A stretch of DNA of 64,000 nucleotides from Caprimulgus europaeus (lineage: Eukaryota; Chordata; Aves; Caprimulgiformes; Caprimulgidae): assembly GCA_907165065.1 (NCBI GenBank), contig OU015529.1:12158554-12222553 (forward strand). The letters run 5' to 3'. This document shows positions 49,714-62,100 of this stretch, in pieces (position 1 is the first letter of the stretch; each line of letters opens with the position of its first letter). A model generated the notes under the pieces. It had not been told where the DNA came from and made no database searches. It worked only from the letters and a program-made list of their open reading frames with translations. The position numbers and the translations under genes were made by a program.

Positions 49714-50340
49714 GAAAATAATTATTCCACTCTGTTCTTGTTCCAGATGGCTTCTATAATTAGTTTATTACTTTTGCAGATGTTGTATGAAAACTTCAGG
49801 ATGTGAGCCAACAATGGGGAGATGAGGCTAATGAAAGCGAGTTTTCAGTTGATTATTCACAGTGTGGAAATAAATATATTCTGTGTGTCAACGAAGTGCA
49901 ATGCAGAATGCAAAGCATGTATCTGGAGCATTTGATGCCAAATGATGTATGTTGTATCAAAGCCTCAAGCTTCAGGTCAGTGTTCTTGTCCTCTGCTTCT
50001 ATGGGACAATGTTTTTTCTGCCCAAAAGGCTAGAGTATTGTGGTCAAGAATAAGACTGAAGAGTCTCATTTAAAATCCCTAAATTCTAACTGTTTTTCAG
50101 CCTTACCTGGATTCTTTCTTTCCTTGCTGCAGTTCCCAGAAAGGACAATGTCCCTGTTTGGTTTTCATGTCTACTTTATTCTACTTCACTGGTTTTTATA
50201 GCAGCTGCACTGCAGAAACAGACCTCCTGCCCTCCCTTCATATGGTAATGAGATGATCACATGTTTACTAATTTTCTGGGATGGCAGTTATTTCATTAAG
50301 GGCAATTATTCATTCCCCTTTAGGATTTAGATGGCAATTT

Positions 50341-50360
50341 AAAAAAAGAAAAAAAAAAAA
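50341..50360 (+). repeat. A-rich run
   Basis: The tract is twenty bases, all A except one G. No element body was recognised upstream. Confidence 0.85.
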
Positions 50361-52011
50361 GACTTGAGAGAACCTTCCTTGCATTGGAAAACAGCTTTTC
50401 CCTCTGAAGAATGCTAGTACCTATTTATAAGCTCTCCTGGATAGGTTTCACTGTTAATATCCTTGGCTGAAAATGCTTGGTGATTAATAGCATTGACTGG
50501 CTAGTTAAATACATGATCAACCTGGGAGCAGTCATGCTTCTCAAGTAACAACAGTAATTGACAGAATGTTCAGCAAATAAAACTAGCTTAATGCTGTACT
50601 AATATATAATTAAAATACCTGTAACTCTTTCCCCCACTGGGGATACAACGCTGCCACAGAAATGCCAAGTGTTTCAGTATAAAAAAAAAAAGGTATCAGA
50701 TTTAAAAAGCCTGATTTTCCTTTTTGAGCCTCCCTCCTCCTCCATCCCATAAATAGCCATGGTGGTAATTTTGTATTCAGAGGTGCCAGGGAACACAAGA
50801 CCATTTCAGTTTACAGTTGCTCCCACACATTGTGCCTGCAAACAGGAGGCGATGTATATTTAAAGAGTTGTTCATTGGCATCCTCCTCTTCTGCCTGAAA
50901 CCTATCCCACCTACAGCTCGGGGACATGAATTATTTACTGCCAAACGAGAGCATTTTGCGGTGAGACCCAGGTGGTGTGAGTGGAGGTGAGAACATGCAG
51001 CCTTCATGTACAGCTTCTCCCCCTCCTGTTGGGCTGGTCGGTGCTGGCCAGCCCAGGGCTGAGCACTGAGTAGGGTCCTGTGCAACCTGTCAGTGCCCTG
51101 CAGTGCAGGGATCCTCCTGCTCCCGTGCAAGACATCGGCTTCATCTTCTGCAAACTTATTTTTCTGCCTTTAATCTGCCCCCACCCTCTCTTCAGTCACA
51201 TCCTAGAAGGGATTTACTGGCAGTGCACATTTAAATGTAGCGCACGTCTTGAGCTTCAAGTGCTCTGCAGCGTCACGGTCCAGATCTTTCACCGTCCCTG
51301 AAATTGAGAGGGGAGGGGAGACATTGACCCTATATCTGTGCATTAGACTGAGCTGCCAGACACAATGAGAAAACAAAGCAGTGTGATAATCTCCTTTCCC
51401 CTTCCACTGGCAACACATCTTCTGTTAGAGCAGAATTACGATGTGTAGTTCCCCCAGCTTTGCTGGCACTGCAGCAGATATTAATCAATGTGTGCTATCC
51501 ATCGAACTATTTGTTTTATCCAGATATGCTATTAACCTCCTTTCCATCAATCCAGTGAGGGCCAGAACTGTTTGGAACTATGTTTGTGTTCACTGCTTTT
51601 ACAGAGGGTATAGTAAAAAAATTAAAACTCCATAAAACATCAGGTCAGGTTCACACCAGTATAATTTTTCTGCAGCTGGTGGAAATGCAAAGGAGGGCTA
51701 TAGCCCAGTCCTTCCTAGAGAAAAACACTAAATATGTGGGGTCAATTTTGGAGCTCTGTTAGAGCAAGAAAAAAGAAGAAATTCACATAACTGCCTTTAT
51801 TAATTAAAGTAGCTTATAGGACAAAAAATTAGAATGAAATAAATTATAACACAGGGATATCAGTAGCAATATTTTGTAGTATGGAAGTAGACAGAGCAAG
51901 CAGGTGCAAGACGTGGGAGTACCAGAAATCTAAATGCTGTGCAAAAATATCATAAAGCATGAATCCTGTCCTAAAGACCTTTTAGTCTTTGGACAGAAAA
52001 AGAAGGATTTA

Positions 52012-52034
52012 TCTCTCTCTCTCTCTCTCTCTCT
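52012..52034 (+). repeat. (TC)n microsatellite, 11.5 units
   Basis: A perfect dinucleotide repeat of 23 bp is followed by a T run. It is the only clean dinucleotide microsatellite noticed in the window and is likely polymorphic. Confidence 0.95.
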
Positions 52035-55000
52035 TTTTTTTAAAAAATTGGCAGGCATGATTAGGACTTCTTAGAAGTTAGACAGAGTCTGTAGGATGCC
52101 CATGATATCTCCAGGTGTTGGGAATGCTCTGCTTTTTTATAAAATTGCCATCTCTTTCTCTGGAGGGAAAACAGGGTCGAATAGAAACAGCTGTCAGCTC
52201 CTTAACTGGAGAGTACTGGGTGGACAAAGGTAGATAAAATGAAGATAAATTGCTGGAACAGTGGAAAGTGAGGAATTTGTTTGAGTTTATACAGTAATCA
52301 GTTTACTAAAACTCTGGGTTACTGTTCAATCTTTACATTGCACAAAAAGTGAAAAAGTTTTTATTAATATCTATATGCTCACAAACATTTCAATTTAAGT
52401 CACAGTTACAAAATATTCTACATTTTACATCAATTCCTATCTCAGAACAACTGCCTTCCTCTCTTTTTATTATCATCATTCTCTGGCTGCTGCTTGAACG
52501 CTTTGTGCAGCACCGTTACAGAGCTGACATCTGTTGTGATGCATCTATTCTTATAAATAGGCCTATCTCTAGTACCAGGCTCTGCCTTTTTTCTCATATG
52601 GTTGTTCATGTTGTTGTTTTCCACTATTTAAGTTAGCAAAAGGCAAAAAACCCCCTGTTACCAAGAAACTTTGCAGTCAGTTTGCAGAGCCACATTATGA
52701 TGAGTGTGCTGGTTGAGATGGGGAGATGGGCAAAGGATCTACTGCTCCAGGTGCAGGTGTGAGACATGTTGAAACATCTTTCTTCTCAGGAAATTTTTTT
52801 CATGATCCAAATCAAAATGAGTAGAACAGAAAAACCATAAGGGGACATCATACCAAGACACGGTTGCAGCAATGGCTCTCATGAGTTCAGAGTGTGGTTT
52901 AGCTTGTTTAGCCTTTTGTGCTGTGGATCTAATGCTTCCGAGCTCTCATCCCAGTTCAGAGCCATTGCCTGTAAATAGCCCTCCAGAGTTGTTTTATTGA
53001 CAATCTTGCCAGGCTGACAAATCTTTCATGCACTTGAACTGGGCTGACAGACTGATCTGTTCATTTGTATCCACCTTCTAGTTCAGATCTTAGTGAAAAT
53101 TGATTCTTTAGCATTTTCATGTGCTGGTAGCAGAGACCTTTCACTTGCCACCGTCATCCAGATGAGGAATCATCCCAGTGTGATCAGCTGTAGGCGTCTG
53201 TGGAACAGTTGCAAGCTTGAGAACAAATTAAAAACAGGTTGGGAGGTGAAAATAGCAGGGGTCATCACTTTCACTCACCTTCAAGTCTGACAAGCTGTGG
53301 AAGTTTAATCTGAAAATTCTCCTGTTGGCTCAGTATCACCTCACTGATGAAATCTGGTGTATTTTACTAAAGGGTTGGTGCCAAGGAATGCTTTTCAATA
53401 TCGTTCTAGGCTCAGTGTACAGCCTTACAAAACATCTGATTTGCTAGCATTAACTGTACAGTATGCTACTGCTTTTAGACAGACATTTCCTGCACTAAAA
53501 TCCTTAGGACTCCTTACCTGCAGAGGGGATTCTTCGAGCACTAGGTAAGAATTGATTATAAGGCAGATTCACAGCACGTCATTAGCAGTCTCAGTCTTGA
53601 TTATCTTAATGGTTGAATGACTTTTAATGGTAGAGAGGGGGACTGGCTAACAGGTTAGGTCAAGGCTGATCCTAAACCTTGAGGAAAATTGCACTCATGT
53701 CTGCATTTCATGGCTTCAATATTGACTTTATGGGCCATATGATGGCCCCTATGATACATCATTCTCTCTTTCACATTGGATTTGTTCTACAGTTAATGGC
53801 TTAATGCTTTTGAGTTGGCACTTTTAGTGTAGGGGATTGTATTCCTCTTCACATGGCTCATGAGCAGATAATCAGAGCACTGAAAAATACAACTCATCTT
53901 CTACAGGCATTATTTTTCCAAGGGAAAAAGACTGTGGTATGCTAAAGAGCTTTTAGGGGTAGTCTCTTTTAATATGTGGAGTCTTGTTAAGGGTGATCTA
54001 CATCTGCAGTGGACTGGCTTTTGGGTTGTATAATTAACCTGAATTAAAAGCCTGCAAAATTAATGAACAAGTGTATCTGGATCTAAGCGTGACAAATGGC
54101 CTGTAGAACCAACAAAAAAAATGAAGGTCCAGGACACTCCAGATCAAACCTGGATGTTCTGCTATAGCCTCAGCTCAAACTATGTCAATTCCTTGCCTCA
54201 TTTGTGATAAAAATCTCAGAATCACGCCATAATCCAATATCTGTAACTATTATAAAAGGGTGGTGCATTGTGGTGCTTTTAGCATCATGAACATGGGATC
54301 TCCATAAGATCTGATCAGACAATAGATACTGTTGATCCTTTCTACCAGGAAAAAGTCAGCAAACCAAAGCGACATGACCCTAAAGAGAAACCAAGGATGG
54401 ATATACCAACATGGTTTTCTACTGATCTGAATTCACCACATCAGATGAATGAGTAAATGGAGACACCTTAAGAAAAGGAGACAGGTTCTAGTATTTGGAA
54501 ATTTTATATTTTGGGAAGGTTGTTTTATAATGTAGAAGAGGGATTTGGTTATGGACTGATTAAAAACTGAGGCTTGAAAATTGCTTAGTGTTATGTATAA
54601 TTACTTTTCCAATGATATCAGAAAATTATTTAAATGCAAATTAAACTATGCTGCCAGAAGGTAGATGTGTAGCACTGAATAGAGCTGTTTTAGAAAACAA
54701 TGTAATTTTAGCAAAATTACCTCCCTGTCCTGAGAAGGAAAACAATGGTTGTGGAATTAGTGGTACCAATAATGCTGTATCACTAAGATCAGTTAAACAT
54801 TGTTATTCTCCAGGATTTAGGCTGCAGTAAAACTCTTCTTAAGTGGGTAGCAATGGTTGCCTAAGTAAGTCTAAAAGGAGGCTTTTGAAGAGAAACAATT
54901 TCCCTAGCTTTCTTGTAAAACAAAGCATGTACCACTTAACACCAGCTGGTTGGGAGGGCAGGTGGAAAGTTGGGAAGGTTATAAAGCTTAAACTCCTGCC

Positions 55001-58000
55001 TCTTTGGTTGCCAAAACTATAAGTTTTGTATGTGCCAGCCAGATTTGTCTAATTTTGTAACAATTCTGTGGAGCCACTTGCTATTTTAATTGGGGGATTC
55101 ATAGAAACCACCCAGGTCCCAAACTGTGCCTCTCTGAGCCGCTTTGTGAAAGCCACAGGAGGTCCTTCTAGGACCTTCAAAGTAAGCAAAAGAAAAAAAC
55201 ACACCTGAAAAAAGAAAATAAAATAGCTCAGATTAATGTAGAGGGAATAGCATAGTGTACTGGAGGTGGGGAAGTAATTTATTTGGCTTTCAAGAGGGAA
55301 ATGAACACTATTGACTCTCCCCTTCCACCTCTCAGGCTTTCCTGCAGGACTATTGCAGGCTACACCACTGGTCCATCTAGAGAGTTGTGCTTGCTTGACC
55401 AGTCAAGGAGTTTAAAGTTTTGGTTCCACATTCAGACCTTCTTTTGCTTTCCACTGGGATTTTAAAAAGAAAAGGAAGAATGTTTTGTTGTAAAATGACA
55501 CATTTAGGGGATCAAGACTAAGCAATTCTGGTTGGCTTGTTAAGCCTGCTTCTGTACCAACTTGTAGTGAGCACGTTTGGGTAACTCTTAGTGTGACAAA
55601 GTGGGGCTTACTCATACATATAGGCCTGTGAAAGAAAGAGCCAAACAATTAAACAGAAATGGTACAAGCATGGGTGGAGAGGTGATGCTACAGCTCCTGC
55701 TCTGTTAGGCTTTCTGTGATCCCTGCTGAGACAAGTCTTGGTAATAGTTCAGAACCAGGTTTCCATGTGTCCAGCATCCACTGTCAAGGGCAAATCTTGA
55801 AACAGACTAAATCCTCTTGGGATATTGGCCCACCTGAATTAAAAAACCAAACCAAACACAAAACTGTAATGGGGAACAAAAGTAATTTTTAAACTAGAAA
55901 CACTTTTCCCAAGGAATACTGGAAACTGCTATCCACACAGCCCTTTTTGTGAAGCTCTGAAGAGGGAGACACAATGCCAAAACCAAACAAAGTCTTCCTT
56001 GAAGGCTGTCCTACAGATTCCAGAACTCAATGAGCTTCCAGGACAGCCAGTGATTTAACACTGTGTCTAACACACTTCACTCAATGTTTAGGAGTCAATC
56101 ACAGGTACAGGACATGGGCAGGGAGCCCAGTTCCCAGCTGCTCCAAATGTCTGAGAAGAGCTGAGATACAGTCCCTAGGAAAGGGGCATTCAGCTGGTTG
56201 TAGGGATGACACCAGGTAGGAAGCAGCAAGATGCAAAGCAAAGGAAAATCAGAGTTAGAGACCTTCTTGCTTAAGACCATTATTTCCACCCCCTTAGTCT
56301 GTTTTAGGGAGCAATCAGGTACATCAGAGACAGGCAGAGAGGTGAAAGGAAGAGTAATTTTGTTATGTTGACAGGACCCAGCGTGGACTGGGTATAAGTG
56401 TCCTTGTGCAAATACATATGGCCAAATGCTTCTCTGGGGTATGCCATAAAGCATATAATTGCAAGACATTTCCCACACCTCCCAAGGAGCCTGCTGTGAC
56501 AGCTGCTGAAAGAAAGACAAATGCCAGGAGCAATCAATGCCTGGCTAGCAATATTTCAAGCACCTATGTACCCAGGAAAAAAGTTTCCCTGTTGTCTGCA
56601 GTGCCACTGACTTCCAAAAGCAAGAGAATGTCTGAGGTGAGATCTGTACCTTGAAAACTGATGCATAAGCGCGTCTTTCATCAGTGTAAGGGGGATCTGG
56701 GACCAATCTGCCTTCTCTTCCTTTCTTATTTCCACATTTCTACCAGCCTGCACCTGTGTCTCCCTGGCATGTGAGTACTCAGAGGGTGGGGGAAAGTGGC
56801 TATCTTCATGTGCATTTGGAAAATTTCCCTTTCCTTATTTCTATGGCTTTTGAGGGTCTCTTGCAGGCACATTGTATTAAGAATGTGTTTATTGAGGGGA
56901 CTAAAACCCATTGCAAAGGAACAAAGCAATAAATGTTGATCAGGTTAGATTGGCCAGGTGTACACCACATGCAAAGAGCGCTTACTGGAGACACAAGTTT
57001 AAACTGTTGCATATACATCAGCCTTGCAGTATGCTGAGGCCTCTGTATGTCACCTTGGCAGCAGAAAGAAGTTTAAAACCATTTTTTGCCAACAAGCCTC
57101 TTTGAATAGGCCACAAGTGCATGAATGTTTATTCATAGTTGAAATTAAACTGCCAAGCAGTAAGGGTTTTGCTTTCCAGAGCCTGTGGGAAGCAGAGGGT
57201 GAAACAGAGCTTCTCCAGGGGAATGCGTGTTTACTGCCAGGGGGCTGGCGAGGCTCCTGCTGCACTGTGGGGCAGGCTGTGGGGTGGTGTTTTCACATAA
57301 GCATTGCTATTCCCTCTTGTTTCCAAAGGATTGTGCTAAAAATGAGACTGTTTTACCCTCTAAGAAGGGTTATGTGGGAAATAAAAGGCTATAATGTGAG
57401 GGCACGGGATCTCTCAGCAAAAATCTGTCAGCAATGTGGACAGTGGAGCATGGAAACAGGAATCCCTGTGAAATGGTGACTTCTGTTGACAAATTAGCTC
57501 CTTGTTGGAGATTTTTGACAGCTTAGCCCTGGGTGCCTGTTCTCACAACATTTTTGTTGTTTTGGCTTCCGGATTTGGCCTGAAAGAGTTGGCAGAAGAA
57601 GGTCATGTTTACCTAAGAATATATAATTTATATAACTTGGATTTGAGGACAACTCTTTTGATAGGAAAAAATATGGAATTTACTGCAAAGTCTGACAAGC
57701 TGTCACAGTGGAGGAGGGGACCCTGTCCTCTGTTTAGCTCTGCAAAAAAAATACATCAGCACTCTGGTGGGATGGTGATAAACTTGAGAGGCATGCTGCC
57801 TTGGGCAGAGGGGTAGATGGAGCGTTTCAGAGGTGTGCCCAAGAGCATTACAGCTGAGCTGAAATCTTTCTGCCTACACAACTAGGACACCTTGATATCT
57901 CCAAGGTCCTCTTCAACCCCATCTGTAAGCTTCTTGCTTTGATTTTATGCTGGTCAGGTATTTGGTTTTAGGCTGCTCATTTAAGACATAGTAAAAAAGC

Positions 58001-59034
58001 TGCCAAACCAGCCTAACCATGGAGAAATTTGTACCTAGAGAGAAGCTATGATTCAGCTTTCTTGGCACCTCCTTTCTTTGCAAGTAACAAAAAATAAAGG
58101 ACATGGAAGTTCAGGTAGTCCTTTGCATGGGGCCAGGCATAGTAAGTGAGTGCTGTTCACCTACTGATCAATGATAATGGGTGAAGCTCATGTTCAAGGT
58201 AGTATCCACACTGCATAAGACATTTGCCATGATAGTTGGTGAAAGTATTTTTACTATTGCTTAATCGGTAAAGATATAAGATATTCTTTAATGACCTTCA
58301 TATCTGAGAGGAAAAAAAGAAAAAAAAATCAGAGTAATGAAATAAGTCCTCTTAAAAGCTTAATTAAAATATGAAACCTTTGATTTTAGGCAATTAAATG
58401 AGACATTTTCTGCCTTTCAATTAAGTGTTCTGATATACTCTAAACAGAATATGCTTATGGCTAGAGCTATTTTCAAAATTATAACAGTCTGGATTAGTAG
58501 TGCCTCAGATGTGCACCTCAAAGCAAATCTGACTGGAGAACAGAGGCTGAGATTGCTTCCCATACACTAATGAGAGCTGATAATGGTGACTGTCAGCATT
58601 GCTGGCTGCTTATGAAGCTGAAGGACATCTGTCAAAAAGCCATGGAAATTTTGGAGGAGGTAGTACTTCTCTGGAATTAGATGGCCAGGCATAGGTACCT
58701 GTGAACTGTACACTGTATGTTTGGAAGCAACCCAAAAAAGATACCTTTTTTCCAGCTAAGCCATTCATCTGTTCAGCCTAAGCTGACCCTCAGCATCTGG
58801 GTGAGGGCAGAGGGAGAAGATAGGCTTCATTGTCAGCCAAATCTCAGCTTCAGGAAGTAGCTTTTACCTCCCTAAATTCACTAACTGCACATGGTTGGAG
58901 CTTTTGCTTTTACACCCTGCCCTAAAATATTGAACAGCAGTGTACTAAGCAATTAAATAGCTGTCATGCTTCCTCTCTTCCAGGCCTAGAAGGACGTTGG
59001 GGATATATGTGACACATGATTTGTACAATCAAGT

Positions 59035-59130
59035 CAGTAAAAACTTTGTAAAGCACTTTGGGATTACTCTGAGTGAATGGTACCACCATAAATGTAAGAT
59101 CATTTTCATTATCATTAATATTCTTTTATG
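59035..59130 (+). mobile_element. Ancient LINE/SINE 3'-tail remnant (CR1-L3-like)
   Basis: The phrases TTGTAAAGCACTTTGGGAT, GTGAATGGTACCACCATAAATGTAAGAT and a following ATT-rich end match the general pattern 'taaagcactttgggat...gaaaggcactatataaatg...(ATT)n'. That pattern ends old CR1/L3-type LINEs and the SINEs that share their tail in reptiles. The copy is old and the body is not recognisable. The family name is uncertain. Confidence 0.5.
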
Positions 59131-59954
59131 AGGAACCTTATCAAAAGCATTTTGAAAACTCAAGCAAATTATATCTACCAGGTCACCTTTATGTACTATT
59201 TTATTAACTTTTCAGATGACGAATTGCTTTGAAAGAACAATATTTCCCTACTGAGACTGAAGTGGGTTTACTCCCTATTGTCATTTATTTGCCTCCATTA
59301 TGGTGACATTTTGGGCTACAGTGATGGTTGAGGCCCCGTTGTGCCTGAGGCTGTACAAACATGAAAGGAGATACTGGTGACATTTTGAAAAACTTTAAAT
59401 TTAAATAAACTTGCTGGTTTTGTCCATGGTGTGATCCATGCCCCATGTGTCACCAGTGGGATTGTGGTGTTCCCAGAGAAGGGGGTCACCTCCCAGGCAG
59501 GGTGTCTCTGCCACTGCTGGGGTATGAGCCACCCCAGAGCCCCCGCACCCTTCCCTGTGATGCTGCCTGTGGTGCTGCCGGGAGGGACAGCATTTCTGCA
59601 AGAGTCACAGCGTAAGGCTCCTGCATTAGCTCACAGTGATTTTTCCCTTGCTGTTACTGTGCAATAGGAGCCAGAGCTGAATCCCTTCCAGTGTTTGCAA
59701 GGGGACACTTCACCCTGTCAGGTGAGTGAGACACCTTGTTTGACAGGTTCACTATTGTGTAGTTTGTTTTCTTTACAGCCAGGGTTAGGAACCAGCTAGT
59801 CCAGGTGATTTACTGCCCTGGTAAACTGCAGGCACATAACTCCTTCTCAGGTCCTGTTCACCTTCCACAGAGTTAAAGTAAATTGCTGCTGAAGTCACTC
59901 TCTAATTTTCCACAGAAAGCGGCACAGACAAGGAACCTCTTCAGTTACATCTGT
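59131..59954. other. Intergenic DNA, no gene found
   Basis: About 0.8 kb between the old LINE tail and the CR1 copy has no recognised feature. The short open frames (for example plus 59431-59667) match nothing known to me. Confidence 0.75.
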
Positions 59955-61275
59955 ACAGAATCACAGAATCACAGAATGTCAGGGATTGGAAGGGACCTCG
60001 AAAGATCATCTAGTCCAATCCCCCTGCCGGAGCAGGAACACCTAGATGAGTTCACACAGGAAGGCGTCCAGGTGGGTCTTGAATGTCTCCAGAGAGGGAG
60101 ACTCCACAACCTCCCTGGGCAGCCTGTTCCAGTGCTCTGTCACCCTCACTGTAAAGAAGTTCTTTCTCAAATTTAAGCGGAACCTCTTGTGTTCCAGCTT
60201 ACACCCATTACCCCTTGTCCTATCATCGGTCGTTACTGTGAAGAGCCTGGCCCTATCCTCCTCACACTCACCCTTCAGATATTTATAAACATTAATCAGG
60301 TCCCCCCTCAGTCTCCTCTTCTCCAAGCTAAAGAGGCCCAGCTCCCTCAGCCTTTCCTCATGAGGGAGATGTTCCACTCCCTTAATCATCTTGGTGGCTC
60401 TTCGCTGGACTCTCTCAAGCAGCTCCCTGTCCTTCTTGAACTGTGGGGCCCGGAACTGGACACAATATTCCAGATGTGGTCTCACCAGGGCAGAGTAAAG
60501 GGGAAGAAGAACTTCTCTTGACCTACTGACTACACCCCTTCTAATGCACCCCAGGATGCCATTGGCCTTCCTGGCCACAAGGGCACAGTGCTGGCTCATG
60601 GTCATCCCGCTGTCCACCAGGACTCCCAGATCCCTTTCCCCTACACTGCTCTCTAGGAGATCATTTCCTAACCTATACTGGAACCTGGGGTTGTTCCTGC
60701 CCAGGTGCAACACCCTACACTTGCCCTTATTATATTTCATTAAATTTTTCCCTGCCCAGCTCTCCAGCCTGTCCAGGTCTCTCTGGATGGCAGCACAGCC
60801 TTCTGGAGTGTCAGCCACTCCTCCCAGCTTTGTATCATCAGCAAACTTGCTGACAGTGCATTCAATTCCCTCATCCAGGTCATTTATGAATATATTGAAT
60901 AATACTGGTCCTAGTACTGACCCCTGAAGGACTCCACTAGACACAGGTCTCCAACTAGACTCCGCCCCATTGACCACTACTCTCTGGCTTCTTCCCACCA
61001 GTTAATAATCCATCTCACTACCTGCTCATCTAATCCACACTTCCTCAATTTATCAGCGAGGATGCTGTGGGAGACTGTGTCAAATGCTTTGCTGAAATCA
61101 AGATAGACCACATCCACTGCTCTACCATCATCCAGCCACTTGGTTGTGTTTTCATAAAAGTCTAGAAGGTTGGTCAAGCATGACTTCCCCTTGGTGAAGC
61201 CGTGCTGACTGTCCCTAATGACCCTCTTATCCTTGATATGCCTAGAGATGGCACCAAGGATAAGTTGTTCCATCA
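59955..61275 (-). pseudogene. CR1 LINE with broken reverse transcriptase ORF2
   Basis: This is the longest CR1 copy, about 1.3 kb on the minus strand, with the (ACAGAATC)n tail at 59955-59977. ORF2 is read from right to left. A first part (61498-60977; homology from about 61275) carries the reverse transcriptase motifs SQHGFTKGKSCLTNL and DFSKAFDTVSHSILADKL. A second part in another frame (60998-60042, 318 codons) carries [20 protein letters not shown], the catalytic FADD box (60834-60845) and the CR1 C-terminal region ending [20 protein letters not shown]. The switch between frames at about 60977-60998 shows a frameshift, so the protein is not made whole. The 5' part (endonuclease and ORF1) is missing. 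The 318-codon frame is otherwise intact, so the insertion is fairly young compared with the other CR1 copies here. Confidence 0.93.
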
Positions 61276-61859
61276 GAAATGTCTCAGGCCAAGGGGCTTT
61301 TTTCCTGCTACAGCATCCTCTGATTTTCAGCTTCTCCATGTTTCCACAAAGATAAAGGGTTCTGAAGAAGAACTGCCTGCTTTTGTACATCTGATAGCGA
61401 GTTACCACAAAGAGTGGCATCTTCCAGCAGATACATAGATTTGAGTTAATTAGGTACAATAAAGCTGTCACATAACAGCAACGTTTTCTAAGTTTCACTC
61501 ATTACATGCCTGGTTGGGAGTTTAATTTTTTTCTTCTCTACTGTACCAGAAATGTCTTGATTTTTTTTTTTTAATAGTCCTATGTATCTATGTCCATTTC
61601 CTTTCTAGCTTGTCAGTATTTACTCTAGCCTCTGTTCTGCTCTTTAGTCAGATATCCCTTTTAATTTTTAAAAGGATGTTTATTTTCAATAAACTCTGCT
61701 CAGCCATGCAGATTTTTTCCTTCTTGTTCTTATTTTCAGCTCAAAGGTCCAACCACCATCTGCTTCTCTAGCACAGGTTCTGAAATAGCCTGCGGACTGA
61801 TTACATTAGCCAAACTCACCCTTGGTACAACTCCTGGGACTGCCGGAGGAGTTACTCTA
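61276..61859. other. Unassigned DNA between two LINE fragments
   Basis: About 0.6 kb separates the CR1 reverse transcriptase piece from an older LINE endonuclease remnant in the same orientation. It includes a T12 run (61561-61572) and an AATAAA at about 61689. I could not match it to the middle part of CR1 ORF2. Confidence 0.6.
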
Positions 61860-62100
61860 GGAATGAATTTGCTGTAAGTTGTTAAAGAATTTCACTTTGC
61901 CCTTGAGCCTTCTGTTAATCATTTTTTTCATAGTTTTAAAATCTGGCCTTTTAAAGTTCACCCTCACTGCATTACCCCTAGGAGAGTAACCTTCTATTAT
62001 GATATCAAACCTAATTGCACAGTGATTATGATTACCCAGTGGATTTCTTACTCTCACCTCCCTTAACTCCTCTGCATAATTTAGCACAGAGTTGAGATTC
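61860..62100 (-). pseudogene. Old CR1-superfamily LINE endonuclease remnant
   Basis: The last 80 codons of a minus-strand open frame (62576-61857) resemble the end of a LINE endonuclease domain and the linker after it. EELREVRVRNPLGNHNHCAIRF matches the CR1/L2 pattern '...REELV..V.V...LG.SDH..I.F', and VNFKRPDFKTMKKMINR matches the following '..DFR.ADF...R..V.R' linker. The catalytic SDH motif is changed to NHN-H, so the domain would be inactive. The remaining upstream 159 codons have no recognised similarity. It looks older than the neighbouring CR1 and is probably a separate insertion. Confidence 0.55.

Larger units (their letters stand above)
42712..59034. other. Intergenic DNA, no gene found
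   Basis: About 16.3 kb has no recognised coding gene. It contains simple repeats (45024-45053, 48151-48204, 49693-49713, 50341-50360, 52012-52034), the unclassified TATA-bearing block at 48560-49000, a faint CR1-like tail near 57885-57925, and an AT-rich stretch at 58240-58560 that resembles conserved non-coding DNA. Confidence 0.75.

Noticed and set aside
57024..57479. 151-codon plus-strand open frame
   Set aside because: No family similarity recognised and low-complexity composition; treated as chance.
57885..57925. CR1-like tail phrase (ccttgatatctccaaggtc)
   Set aside because: Only about 35 bp resemble the CR1 end and the terminal repeat is absent; too weak to annotate.
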